A DNA stretch of 43,073 nucleotides from Rhodospirillales bacterium (GTDB lineage Bacteria > Pseudomonadota > Alphaproteobacteria > Rhodospirillales > Shumkoniaceae), in the NCBI GenBank assembly GCA_028281785.1, contig JANQJG010000160.1, forward strand, positions 1 to 43,073, read 5' to 3'. Made by a program: the position numbers and the translations under genes. The notes under the pieces were generated by a model, which was not told the DNA's origin, did no database searches, and saw only the letters and a list, made by a program, of their open reading frames with translations. Shown piece by piece: positions 28,722 through 35,865 of the stretch (position 1 is the stretch's first letter; every line of letters starts with the position of its first letter).

Positions 28722-29502
28722 GGATCGACAGGTCCTTGATGCTGGGCGTATCGCCACAGAGCGGACAGGCCGGGTCGCGAGGCACCTTGATCTTGCGGAA
28801 GGTGGTGCTCAGCGCCTCGCAGAGCAGCAGCGATCCGGCAAGGCTGTCGCCGATGCCCAGCAGCTCTTTGATCACCTCGGTCGCCTGGGTGCCGCCGACC
28901 ATGCCGCAATGGGCGCCGAACACGCCGGCTTCGGCGCAGGTGGGAACGGTCCCCGGCGGCGGCGGCTCGCGGAAGATGCAGCGATAGCAGGGGAGCCTGC
29001 CCTCATGGGCCTTGAAGGTGTAGACCTGCCCGGTGAATCGCAGGATGGCCGCGGCGACAAGCGTCTTGCCAGCGAAGTAGCAGGCGTCGTTGAGCAGAAA
29101 CTTGGTCTCGAAGTTGTCGCTGCCATCGGCGACGACATCGTAATCGGCGATCAACCGAGCGATGTTCTCGGGCGTGGCGCGTTCCCGGTGGGGAACGGCC
29201 CGCACCTCGGGATTGATGGCGGCGATGGTTTGGGCCGCGCTCTCCACCTTTGGCTGCCCCACGCTGCCGGTCTGATGGATCACTTGGCGCTGCAGGTTGG
29301 TCAAGTCGACCAAGTCGTCATCGACGATGCCGAGGGTGCCGACGCCCGCCGCCGCCAGATAGAGCAGCAGGGGCGAGCCCAGCCCGCCGGCGCCCACGAC
29401 GAGCACGCGCGACTCGAGCAGCCTGGCCTGGCCTGTGCCGCCGACCTCGGGCAAGAGGATGTGGCGCGCATATCGCTGAACCTGATCCTCTGTGAAATCC
29501 AT
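28711..29502 (-). CDS. moeB: MoeB/ThiF/HesA-family adenylyltransferase
   Basis: This 263-residue E1-like enzyme activates the C-terminal glycine of a ubiquitin-fold sulfur carrier (MoaD or ThiS type) with ATP. It has the nucleotide loop GAGGLG (37-42), the family stretch DLTNLQRQV, and the Zn-binding pairs C172-x2-C175 (CYRC) and C246-x2-C249 (CPLC). No rhodanese domain is fused. It could serve molybdopterin, thiamine or a CysO-like carrier; the neighbouring cysK makes the last worth considering. GAGGAACAATC before the ATG at 29502 sets the start. The frame stays open far upstream into cysK, but that part is not protein-like. Confidence 0.9.
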   Translation of the reverse strand: MDFTEDQVQRYARHILLPEVGGTGQARLLESRVLVVGAGGLGSPLLLYLAAAGVGTLGIVDDDLVDLTNLQRQVIHQTGSVGQPKVESAAQTIAAINPEVRAVPHRERATPENIARLIADYDVVADGSDNFETKFLLNDACYFAGKTLVAAAILRFTGQVYTFKAHEGRLPCYRCIFREPPPPGTVPTCAEAGVFGAHCGMVGGTQATEVIKELLGIGDSLAGSLLLCEALSTTFRKIKVPRDPACPLCGDTPSIKDLSIHGR

Positions 29503-29549
29503 GATTGTTCCTCCAGACGGCGGGCGTACGTTCGCCGACCCCCGTCCGT

Positions 29550-30554
29550 TTAGTCGACACCCAACCGGTCGAACAAGGCCGTCGACAGGTAGCGCTCGGC
29601 GAAGGAGGGCAGCACGGCGACGATCATCTTGCCCGCCATCTCGGGACGCTCGCCGAGCTCGATCGCCGCGGCAAGGGCCGCCCCCGACGAGATGCCAACG
29701 GGCAGCCCTTCCAGACGCGCCGCCTTGCGCGCGGTGGCGAAGGCCGTTTCGTTGCCGATGCGGATGACCTCGTCGATAATCCCCGTGTTGAGGATGCCCG
29801 GCACGAAGCCCGCGCCGATGCCCTGGATCTTGTGCGGTCCGGGCACGCCGCCCGACAGCACCGGGCTGTCCTCGGGCTCGACGGCGACGATCCTGAAGTC
29901 GGGTTTGCGCGCCTTGATGACCTCCGCGATGCCGGTCAGGGTGCCGCCGGTCCCCACCCCGCTGACGACGACGTCCACACGGCCGTCGGTGTCCTGCCAG
30001 ATCTCCTCCGCGGTCGTGCGGCGGTGAACCTCGGGATTGGCGGGGTTTTCGAACTGCTGCAGCATGAGGGCGCCGGGCGTGTCGTCGACGATCTGCCGCG
30101 CCCGTTCGATGGCCCCGCGCATGCCGTTGGCGGCGGGGGTCAGCTCCAGTTCGGCGCCCAGTAGGGCCAGCATTTTCCGCCGCTCCACGGACATGCTGTC
30201 CGGCATCGTCAGAATCAGGCGATATCCCTTCGCCGCGCAGACGAACGCCAGGGCGATGCCGGTATTGCCGGAGGTCGGTTCGACCAGCACGGCGTCCGGT
30301 TCGATCCGGCCCGAGGCTTCGGCCGCCTCGATCATGGCCAGGCCGATGCGGTCCTTGACCGAGGCCAGCGGATTGAAGAACTCGCATTTACCGAGGATGT
30401 CTGCCCGGCAGTCGGATCCCTCGACCAACCGATTCACCCGGACAAGGGGTGTTGCCCCCACGGTTTCGACAATGCTGTCATATATGCAGCCGCGGGCCGT
30501 GGGCCGGGGAGAGGTCAAGGGGGGGTCGAGGGCCGGGGTCTCGGAAGCGGTCAT
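29550..30554 (-). CDS. cysK: Cysteine synthase (O-acetylserine sulfhydrylase)
   Basis: This PLP enzyme makes L-cysteine from O-acetylserine and sulfide. The cofactor Lys is in [11 protein letters not shown] (K67), the substrate loop is TSGNTGI (94-100), and the phosphate loop is [10 protein letters not shown]. The 334-residue length is slightly long because of about 25 extra N-terminal residues before the family-like [18 protein letters not shown] later start is therefore possible, but ATG 30554 is the best codon available. It lies downstream of an Rrf2 regulator, and the 70-bp spacer has a CTGC/GCAG inverted repeat near the start codon. Confidence 0.94.
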   Translation of the reverse strand: MTASETPALDPPLTSPRPTARGCIYDSIVETVGATPLVRVNRLVEGSDCRADILGKCEFFNPLASVKDRIGLAMIEAAEASGRIEPDAVLVEPTSGNTGIALAFVCAAKGYRLILTMPDSMSVERRKMLALLGAELELTPAANGMRGAIERARQIVDDTPGALMLQQFENPANPEVHRRTTAEEIWQDTDGRVDVVVSGVGTGGTLTGIAEVIKARKPDFRIVAVEPEDSPVLSGGVPGPHKIQGIGAGFVPGILNTGIIDEVIRIGNETAFATARKAARLEGLPVGISSGAALAAAIELGERPEMAGKMIVAVLPSFAERYLSTALFDRLGVD

Positions 30555-30624
30555 GCTGCAAAATCCATAAAACGCAGAATGTCGAACCAGATTGATGCGG
30601 TGAACGTCAACAGGCCCTAATACA

Positions 30625-31080
30625 TCAGATGGTGAAATCCAGATTGCTGCGGCCCTCGCTGGCGATGCCAGCCTTGTTGGCGCGGCTGCACAACCCTTCT
30701 ATCGTCATGGAATCGAGGGTCGCCATGACGTCCTTCTGCACCTCGTGCCACATCGGCCGCACGACCTGCCGGCCGAGCTCGGAACCCTCCAGCTCTTCCC
30801 GGGCGTCGTCATCGCCGTCCATTTTTCGCATCACGCGGATGATTTCGCCCACCGTTATCCGCCGTCGCTCCTTGGCCAGGCGGTAGCCGCCTCGCGGCCC
30901 CCGCACGCCGACGAGAACGCCCTCCCGAACGAGATGCTGCAGCGCCTGTTCCAGATATCTGCGGGGAATGCCCTGGCGGCGCGTGATCTCGCGGCTCTGC
31001 ACCGGCTCGCTGCCGGCGTGATAGGCGATATCCAGAACCGCTTCGATCGCGAACAGCATCTTTTTCGACAGGCGAAACAT
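30625..31080 (-). CDS. Rrf2-family transcriptional regulator, cysK-linked
   Basis: The 151-residue protein has the Rrf2 winged helix ([20 protein letters not shown], then [32 protein letters not shown]). The three clustered cysteines that hold an Fe-S cluster in IscR and RirA are missing, with only one Cys near the C-terminus. That excludes a canonical Fe-S sensor. Adjacent to cysK, it resembles the functional class of CymR, which senses cysteine supply through CysK; this is inferred from context. It starts 6 bp after the dut stop codon on the minus strand and probably co-transcribes with dut and cysK. Confidence 0.87.
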   Translation of the reverse strand: MFRLSKKMLFAIEAVLDIAYHAGSEPVQSREITRRQGIPRRYLEQALQHLVREGVLVGVRGPRGGYRLAKERRRITVGEIIRVMRKMDGDDDAREELEGSELGRQVVRPMWHEVQKDVMATLDSMTIEGLCSRANKAGIASEGRSNLDFTI

Positions 31081-31086
31081 GACCGC

Positions 31087-31548
31087 TCAGCCTTCCGCTC
31101 GAACACCCGTAGAGCCGAAGCCGCCGTCCCCGCGCAGGGTTTCCGGCAGATCTTCGGTTTCGGCCCAGTCGACGGTCACGACCGGCGCCACGACCAGCTG
31201 CGCGATGCGCATCCCGGGTTCGACCGTGAACATCGCTTCTCCCAAGTTGATTAGGATGGCCGAAATCTCGCCGCGATAGTCCGCGTCGATCGTGCCCGGC
31301 GCATTGAGGAGCGTCACGCCGTGGCGCGCCGCCAGTCCCGAGCGCGGCCGGACCTGGGCCTCGTGGCCGGGCGGCAGCGCCAGGGCAATCCCCGTCGGGA
31401 TCATGGCGCGCCCTCCCGGTGGGATGGCGACCGGCGCATCGATCGCGGCCATCAGATCGAGACCGGCGCTGTCCGGCGTGGCGTAAGCCGGCAGCGGGAG
31501 CTCGGCCGCATGGGGCAGCCGTCGCACGGCGACACGAAGCGTCTTCAC
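31087..31548 (-). CDS. dut: dUTP diphosphatase
   Basis: This trimeric dUTPase removes dUTP and supplies dUMP for thymidylate synthesis. The 153 residues contain the five family motifs: DSAGLDL, RPRSGLA, the [14 protein letters not shown] catalytic segment, RIAQLVV, and the C-terminal GDGGFGSTG arm. The GTG start overlaps the coaBC stop codon as GTGA, pointing to coupled translation. The coaBC-dut order is common in alphaproteobacteria. Confidence 0.96.
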   Translation of the reverse strand: MKTLRVAVRRLPHAAELPLPAYATPDSAGLDLMAAIDAPVAIPPGGRAMIPTGIALALPPGHEAQVRPRSGLAARHGVTLLNAPGTIDADYRGEISAILINLGEAMFTVEPGMRIAQLVVAPVVTVDWAETEDLPETLRGDGGFGSTGVRAEG

Positions 31549-32765
31549 GAGACCGCACCCAAGGTGTCGGCGATGCGGTCGGCGAGCCGTTCGGCCACCG
31601 CCTGCTTGGAGAGGCGCGGCCAGTCCTCGACCTCGACCTCGCCATTGGCCATTGCGATCAGATGCACGGTGTTGGCGTCGCCGCCGAAGGTTCCCACGGC
31701 GGGCGACACGTCATTGGCGACAATCCAGTCGCAGCCCTTGGCGACCCGCTTGGCGATGGCGTTGGCGACCACGTCGTCGGTCTCCGCCGCGAAGCCGACG
31801 ACCAGTCGGGGGCGCCGATTGCCGGACGCGGCAAGGGTGGCGAGAATATCCGGGTTCTCGACGAGGGTCAGCGTGGGCGAAGCGGAGCCTTTGCCTTTCT
31901 TGATCTTGGCGCCCGCGGGCTCGGCGACGCGCCAGTCGGCAACGGCCGCGGCGCAGACCGCGATGTCCGCGGGCAGGGCTTTATCGCAGGCGCGCCGCAT
32001 GTCGCGTGCGGATTCGACGCGAACGACGGTCACGGAGGGGGGCTCGGGCTCATGGGTGGGGCCCGTGACCAGCGTCGTCTCCGCGCCGAGTCGCGCCAAG
32101 GCGGCGGCGATGGCGTGTCCCTGCTTGCCCGAGGAACGGTTGGCCAGATAGCGGACGGGATCGATGGCCTCGTGGGTCGGGCCGCTCGTGACCAGGGCCC
32201 GGCGTCCGGCAAGACGCCGCCCCCGCCCGAAGAACGAGTCGACGGCCGCGACGATATCCGGAACATCCGACATGCGGCCGAACCCCCACTCGCCGCAAGC
32301 CATGTCGCCTTCGACGGGACCGATCCGCTCGATACCGCGGCCTTCGAGGGTCGCCAGATTGGCCTGGGTCGCGGCGTGCTCCCACATGCGGACATTCATG
32401 GCCGGCGCGACCATCACCCGTTTGTCGGTGGCGAGAAGCGCCGTCGTCGCCAGGTCGTCAGCGATCCCCGCCGCCATCTTTGCCAGGATGTTGGCGGTCG
32501 CGGGCGCGACGAGCAGAAGATCGGCATCGCGGGAGAGCTGGATATGTCCCATCTCGCTTTCGACGGTGAGCGAGAAAAGGTCGTCGTATACCTTGTCCTC
32601 GCTGACCGCCGAGAGGCTGAGGGGCGTGACGAACTGACTCCCCGCCCGCGTCAGGACGCAACGAACGGTGGCGCCCCGCTCGCGCAGTCTCCGCACCAGC
32701 TCCGGGGTTTTGTAGGCGGCGATCCCGCCCGAGACGATCAGAAGGATTCTTTTTCCATCCAGCAC
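31545..32765 (-). CDS. coaBC: Bifunctional CoaBC (phosphopantothenoylcysteine synthetase/decarboxylase)
   Basis: This enzyme carries out two coenzyme A steps, ligation of cysteine to 4'-phosphopantothenate and decarboxylation of the product. The flavoprotein CoaC half has the FMN region [10 protein letters not shown], catalytic His H74 (EMGHIQL), PAMN (121-124), and the Cys-containing [13 protein letters not shown] (C157). The CoaB half shows [23 protein letters not shown] (in two parts), AAVADWRV and the lysine-rich loop. GTG 32765 is chosen since it gives (M)[13 protein letters not shown] and has GGGA upstream; a TTG at 32786 would add seven residues. About 406 residues. Confidence 0.94.
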   Translation of the reverse strand: MLDGKRILLIVSGGIAAYKTPELVRRLRERGATVRCVLTRAGSQFVTPLSLSAVSEDKVYDDLFSLTVESEMGHIQLSRDADLLLVAPATANILAKMAAGIADDLATTALLATDKRVMVAPAMNVRMWEHAATQANLATLEGRGIERIGPVEGDMACGEWGFGRMSDVPDIVAAVDSFFGRGRRLAGRRALVTSGPTHEAIDPVRYLANRSSGKQGHAIAAALARLGAETTLVTGPTHEPEPPSVTVVRVESARDMRRACDKALPADIAVCAAAVADWRVAEPAGAKIKKGKGSASPTLTLVENPDILATLAASGNRRPRLVVGFAAETDDVVANAIAKRVAKGCDWIVANDVSPAVGTFGGDANTVHLIAMANGEVEVEDWPRLSKQAVAERLADRIADTLGAVS

Positions 32766-32914
32766 GGCGCTGTCCCGAAAAAACAACGGAAAAATTGTGT
32801 GAATGAATTAAGGGATTGGGAATACGGTTTCAAGCGAAAGCCTGTTGGCTAAGACACTACGAAAAGCGTCGCGGACGTATCTCAGAGGGGATGGATATCC
32901 GCGCGAACGCGCCC

Positions 32915-33676
32915 TCACACCCGCCAGGCCGAATGCATGGCAACGATCCCGCCGGAGAGGTTGCGGTAGGAGACACTCGACAAGCCGGCCTCGCCGATCA
33001 TCGCGGCGAACTGTTCCTGGGTGGGGAATCGGCGAATGCTCTCCGCGAGATACTGATAGGCCTCGCGATCCCGCGCGACCAGTTCGCCGAGGGCGGGCAG
33101 GACGCGAAATGAATAGGCATCGTACAGCCGATCCAAAGGCGGCAGCACCACTTGGCTGAATTCCAGGCACATAAACCGTCCCCCGGGCCGGAGCACGCGC
33201 CGCGCCTCGGCCAGGGCGCCGCGAAGGTCGGTCACGTTGCGAAGGCAGAAGGCCGTGGTGTAGGCGTCGACCGAGGCGCTGGCGACGGGAAGATTTTCCG
33301 CGTCGCCGCAAACCCACCCAATGCCTTCCCCCGGCCCGCGGTCGTCGGCGCGTCCGCGACCCACGGCGAGCATGTCGGCATTGACGTCGCAGATCGTGAC
33401 ATGGCCGCCGCCGCACGCGCGGAACGCGAAGGCGATGTCCCCCGTGCCGCCGCCGACATCGAGGAGCCGCATGTCGGCGCGCGGTCGCAGCCAAGTCACG
33501 AACATCCGCTTCCAGAGCCGGTGCACGCCCCAGCTCATGAGATCGTTCATGAGGTCGTAGCGCGTGGCCACGCTGTCGAAGATGGCGCGCACCATCCCCG
33601 CCTTCTCCTCCGCCTTGACGGTGCGAAAGCCGAAATGGGTGGTCGCTTTGCTGTCGCGTCGAACCGGTTCAACCAT
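32915..33676 (-). CDS. ubiE: Ubiquinone/menaquinone C-methyltransferase UbiE
   Basis: This SAM-dependent enzyme methylates the benzoquinol ring in ubiquinone synthesis, at the inner membrane surface. The 253 residues show the signature YDLMNDLMSWGVHRLWKR, the SAM motif LLDVGGGTGDIAF (71-83), and LRNVTDLRGALAEARRVLRPGG. The ATG at 33676 sits inside an inverted repeat. The ubiB gene that usually separates ubiE from coaBC in this lineage is not present; only a 149-bp spacer lies between. The gene is divergent from mutM. Confidence 0.94.
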   Translation of the reverse strand: MVEPVRRDSKATTHFGFRTVKAEEKAGMVRAIFDSVATRYDLMNDLMSWGVHRLWKRMFVTWLRPRADMRLLDVGGGTGDIAFAFRACGGGHVTICDVNADMLAVGRGRADDRGPGEGIGWVCGDAENLPVASASVDAYTTAFCLRNVTDLRGALAEARRVLRPGGRFMCLEFSQVVLPPLDRLYDAYSFRVLPALGELVARDREAYQYLAESIRRFPTQEQFAAMIGEAGLSSVSYRNLSGGIVAMHSAWRV

Positions 33677-33689
33677 GGTTGCGAACCAT
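33675..33689. promoter_or_regulatory. Inverted repeat over the ubiE start codon
   Basis: ATGGTT (33675-33680) and AACCAT (33684-33689) form a perfect 6-bp palindrome with a three-base centre. The ubiE start codon is within the left arm. It may be a repressor site in the ubiE/mutM divergent region, or an mRNA hairpin hiding the ubiE start. Confidence 0.45.
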
Positions 33690-33753
33690 AGCGTAAGGCC
33701 CCAAGTGAGGCTAGTTTGAAGCCAGCGTGAATCCACCGACCGCCCTATTCGCC

Positions 33754-34596
33754 ATGCCCGAACTGCCCGAAGTTGAAACGATCAGGAAGGCGCTGGTGCC
33801 CGTCCTCGAGGGGCGGCGCCTGGACCGAGTGCTTGCCCGGCGCCCCGATCTGCGAAGGCCGATTCCCTCCGGGTTCGCCGACCGGCTGCGCGGACGACGG
33901 ATCGTCAGCGTTAAGCGGCGGGCGAAGTATCTTCTCTGGACTCTCGAGGACGGATGCACGGTGATTCTTCATCTGGGCATGTCGGGCCGGATTCGCGTCT
34001 TCAAAGGGAAGGCTCCGCCTTTGGAGACACATGACCATGTCGTCTTCGAGACCGATGACGGTGCCCGCATCTGCTTCAACGACTCGCGGCGTTTCGGCCT
34101 GATGGCGCTTGCCGACTCCGATCGGCTTCAGGACCACCCTCTGCTCGCGACCCTGGGCCCGGAACCACTGGGGCCGGACTTCGACGGCGACGTGCTTGCG
34201 GCGCGGCTAAAGGGACGGAGATCGCCCATCAAGGCCGCGCTGCTCGACCAGCGGGTGGTCGCGGGAATCGGCAACATCTATGCCTGCGAGGCCTTGTTCC
34301 ATGCCGGGATCTCGCCTCGTCGGCTGGCGGCGACCGTCGTCGGCAAGCGCGCCGATCGGTTGGCCGCCGCGACCCGCGCCGTTCTGACAAAGGCGATTGC
34401 CAAGGGGGGAGCCTCGTTGCGCGACCACCGGCAGCCGAACGGGGAGTTGGGATACTTCCAGCACCATTTCGCGGTTTACGGCCGAGCCGGCGCAACCTGC
34501 CCGGATTGCGACTGCGACGCGGCGCGGACCGGAGGCATCCGGCATCTTGTTCAATCGGGCCGTTCGACGTTCTTCTGTCCGCACCGTCAGCGATGA
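33754..34596 (+). CDS. mutM: Formamidopyrimidine-DNA glycosylase (Fpg/MutM)
   Basis: This enzyme excises 8-oxoguanine and ring-opened purines and has AP-lyase activity. The catalytic N-terminus (M)PELPEVET (Pro2, Glu3) is intact and defines ATG 33754. The conserved RRAKYLLW Lys, the H2TH segment (VVAGIGNIYACEALF) and the lesion-loop GRSTFFC are also present. The zinc finger normally ends C-x2-C-Q. Here it ends FFCPHRQR, so C249, C252 and C275 remain but the fourth ligand is R278. A Cys at 254 or His 277 might substitute, or the finger may be zincless. Length is 280 residues. Confidence 0.94.
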   Translation: MPELPEVETIRKALVPVLEGRRLDRVLARRPDLRRPIPSGFADRLRGRRIVSVKRRAKYLLWTLEDGCTVILHLGMSGRIRVFKGKAPPLETHDHVVFETDDGARICFNDSRRFGLMALADSDRLQDHPLLATLGPEPLGPDFDGDVLAARLKGRRSPIKAALLDQRVVAGIGNIYACEALFHAGISPRRLAATVVGKRADRLAAATRAVLTKAIAKGGASLRDHRQPNGELGYFQHHFAVYGRAGATCPDCDCDAARTGGIRHLVQSGRSTFFCPHRQR

Positions 34597-34692
34597 AAAG
34601 GGCGCTGGCGCGTGGGACGTCACTCGACCAGGCCCTGCCAAGCCGGTCGCCGCCCGGTGGGATCTCTCCGCGGCAAACCGTGGACGGCGGAC

Positions 34693-34721
34693 TTGACGCT
34701 GCCGGACCCCGAGACTATAAG
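34693..34721 (+). promoter_or_regulatory. Strong sigma-70 promoter for rpsT
   Basis: TTGACG (34693-34698) and TATAAG (34716-34721) are separated by exactly 17 bp, each 5/6 to consensus. This predicts a start near 34728 and a leader of about 37 bases before the S20 gene. Confidence 0.82.
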
Positions 34722-34764
34722 CCTGCGGTTGTTCCAAGACCGGGATTGAATTCAGGGTAATCGC

Positions 34765-35031
34765 ATGGCCCATCACAAATCGGCGAAGAAACGCATTCGC
34801 CAGATCGAGCGCCGAACCAAAGTCAATTCGGCCCGTCGAAGCCGCATCCGGACCTTCGTCAAGAAGGTCGAGGAAGCCATCCAAAGCGGGGACAAGGACC
34901 GTGCGGCCGAGGCTTTTCGAGCAGCGCAGCCGGAAATGATGCGCGGCGTCAACAAGGGTGTCATTCATCGGAACACGGTGGCTCGCCGACTTTCCCGGCT
35001 TTCGCGTCGCATTAACGCGATGGGAGCTTAG
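34765..35031 (+). CDS. rpsT: 30S ribosomal protein S20
   Basis: S20 is a helical primary 16S-binding protein at the base of the small subunit. The 88-residue length and the sequence ([19 protein letters not shown] at the start, [21 protein letters not shown] at the end) are standard. CAGGGTAA before ATG 34765 is the ribosome-binding site. It lies between mutM and dnaA, as in many alphaproteobacteria. A MITE-like element begins at its stop codon, and the probable terminator lies about 215 bp downstream, beyond that element. Confidence 0.97.
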   Translation: MAHHKSAKKRIRQIERRTKVNSARRSRIRTFVKKVEEAIQSGDKDRAAEAFRAAQPEMMRGVNKGVIHRNTVARRLSRLSRRINAMGA

Positions 35032-35223
35032 AGCGCTTCTCGCCCTTATAGACTTCATTCTGACAGACCGAAACCGCCTGTCCCTAAGGGGTGGGCCGCG
35101 GCGGCCATCCGCGGCGTTGTCCGGCTCGCCCGATGGAGGTGCATCGCGCGTCGCCGGACGCTTGGCGGGTTGATCCGCCCCGACACCATCAGAATGGTTC
35201 CATATGGACGAGACAGGCCCTAG
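35028..35223. mobile_element. MITE-like 196-bp element with about 40-bp terminal inverted repeats
   Basis: The left end (35028-35067) and the reverse complement of the right end (35185-35223) are imperfect inverted copies of each other. They share blocks TAG-GC, TCTCG-CC, TAT-GA and ATTCTGA. The right end is 30/39 identical to the solo copy at 24947-24985, and the left end reversed shares 14 consecutive bases with it. The 117-bp interior codes for nothing and contains short GC-rich palindromes. The left edge coincides with the rpsT stop codon. No transposase is seen, so a non-autonomous element is the best description. A regulatory repeat family is the alternative. Confidence 0.55.
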
Positions 35224-35244
35224 TTCGACCCTTTCGAGAGGTTG

Positions 35245-35276
35245 GGCCGCGAACCCTTTGGGGCACGGCCTTTTTT
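35245..35276 (+). terminator. Rho-independent terminator, probably for rpsT
   Basis: GGCCG (35245-35249) pairs with CGGCC (35266-35270), with an inner CCC-TTT-GGG hairpin (35254-35262), and TTTTTT follows at once. It is the first strong terminator after rpsT on the plus strand, which makes the rpsT transcript include the MITE-like element. Confidence 0.8.
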
Positions 35277-35865
35277 ATCGGCGTCTCGACGCGGCCGCTT
35301 CTCCATCCGAGAAAAGTCAAGATCTTTTTTTTCGACGTTCGCCTTTCGATCTCGTTGTCAGGTCGCGGAGCCATTTGTACATTGGTTGATGTGCTGACGC
35401 GCTTTCAAGAATCCTCACAAGAATTCTCCTAGAATTGGGCGGTATACGAATAACAAAAATCGAGATATTGAGAGTTGATTTGGCATTATTCATAGAAATG
35501 ATCTAAAAATGGACAGAACATCCTAAATAAACTTTAGTCCACGCGTGATCTTAGCGTGGAAAGCGGAAAAATAGCGCTGTTTCGACGCAGTAATCCGCTT
35601 CTGATGGGGGTCTGTTCATAGGTGGACCGGTGCCCGGTCCGGGAGGGGGCACAAATGGAAGCCGCGCGGCAGGCGTGGCGTCCTAGCCCGAACCCTTTGG
35701 TCCACCATCGGAAGACAGCGAGCTTCCGGAGAAGCGGTAAACAGCATCTGCTGTGTGCCGAAGGGGTGCCTATTCGCGGGACACGGGCGGGGGACTGGCA
35801 ACACGCCCTGTCGAGTCTGATTGGTCGCGCCACGTTGGCGGACAAGAGTTGTTGGGGGCGGCGTG
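35277..35865. other. AT-rich gene-free region and dnaA leader
   Basis: This is the only stretch over 300 bp without a gene. It holds an AAAAG/CTTTT hairpin with a T8 run (35313-35332), an AT-rich block at 35390-35535, and a TCCACGC (35538-35544)/GCGTGGA (35554-35560) stem-loop. A weak promoter TTGATT-16-AATGAT lies near 35475-35502. The dnaA leader with overlapping stems follows. I found no copy of the DnaA box TTATNCACA on either strand. It looks like a regulatory leader rather than an origin, though divergent boxes cannot be excluded by eye. Confidence 0.6.
35621..35706 (+). promoter_or_regulatory. Possible two-state RNA leader before dnaA
   Basis: GGACC (35624-35628) can pair locally with GGTCC (35636-35640). 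The overlapping octamer GGTGGACC (35621-35628) is instead perfectly complementary to GGTCCACC (35699-35706). The two helices cannot form together. A small open frame with a strong GGAGGGGG ribosome-binding site starts between them, at ATG 35655. Confidence 0.4.

Noticed and set aside
35251-35700. A 12-bp repeat CGAACCCTTTGG present near 35250 and 35690
   Set aside because: One copy forms the loop of the rpsT terminator, and a 12-mer match at this distance can be chance. No larger similarity surrounds it.
35277-35865. Replication origin next to dnaA
   Set aside because: AT-rich blocks are present, but I found no DnaA boxes or 13-mer-like repeats, so no origin is called.
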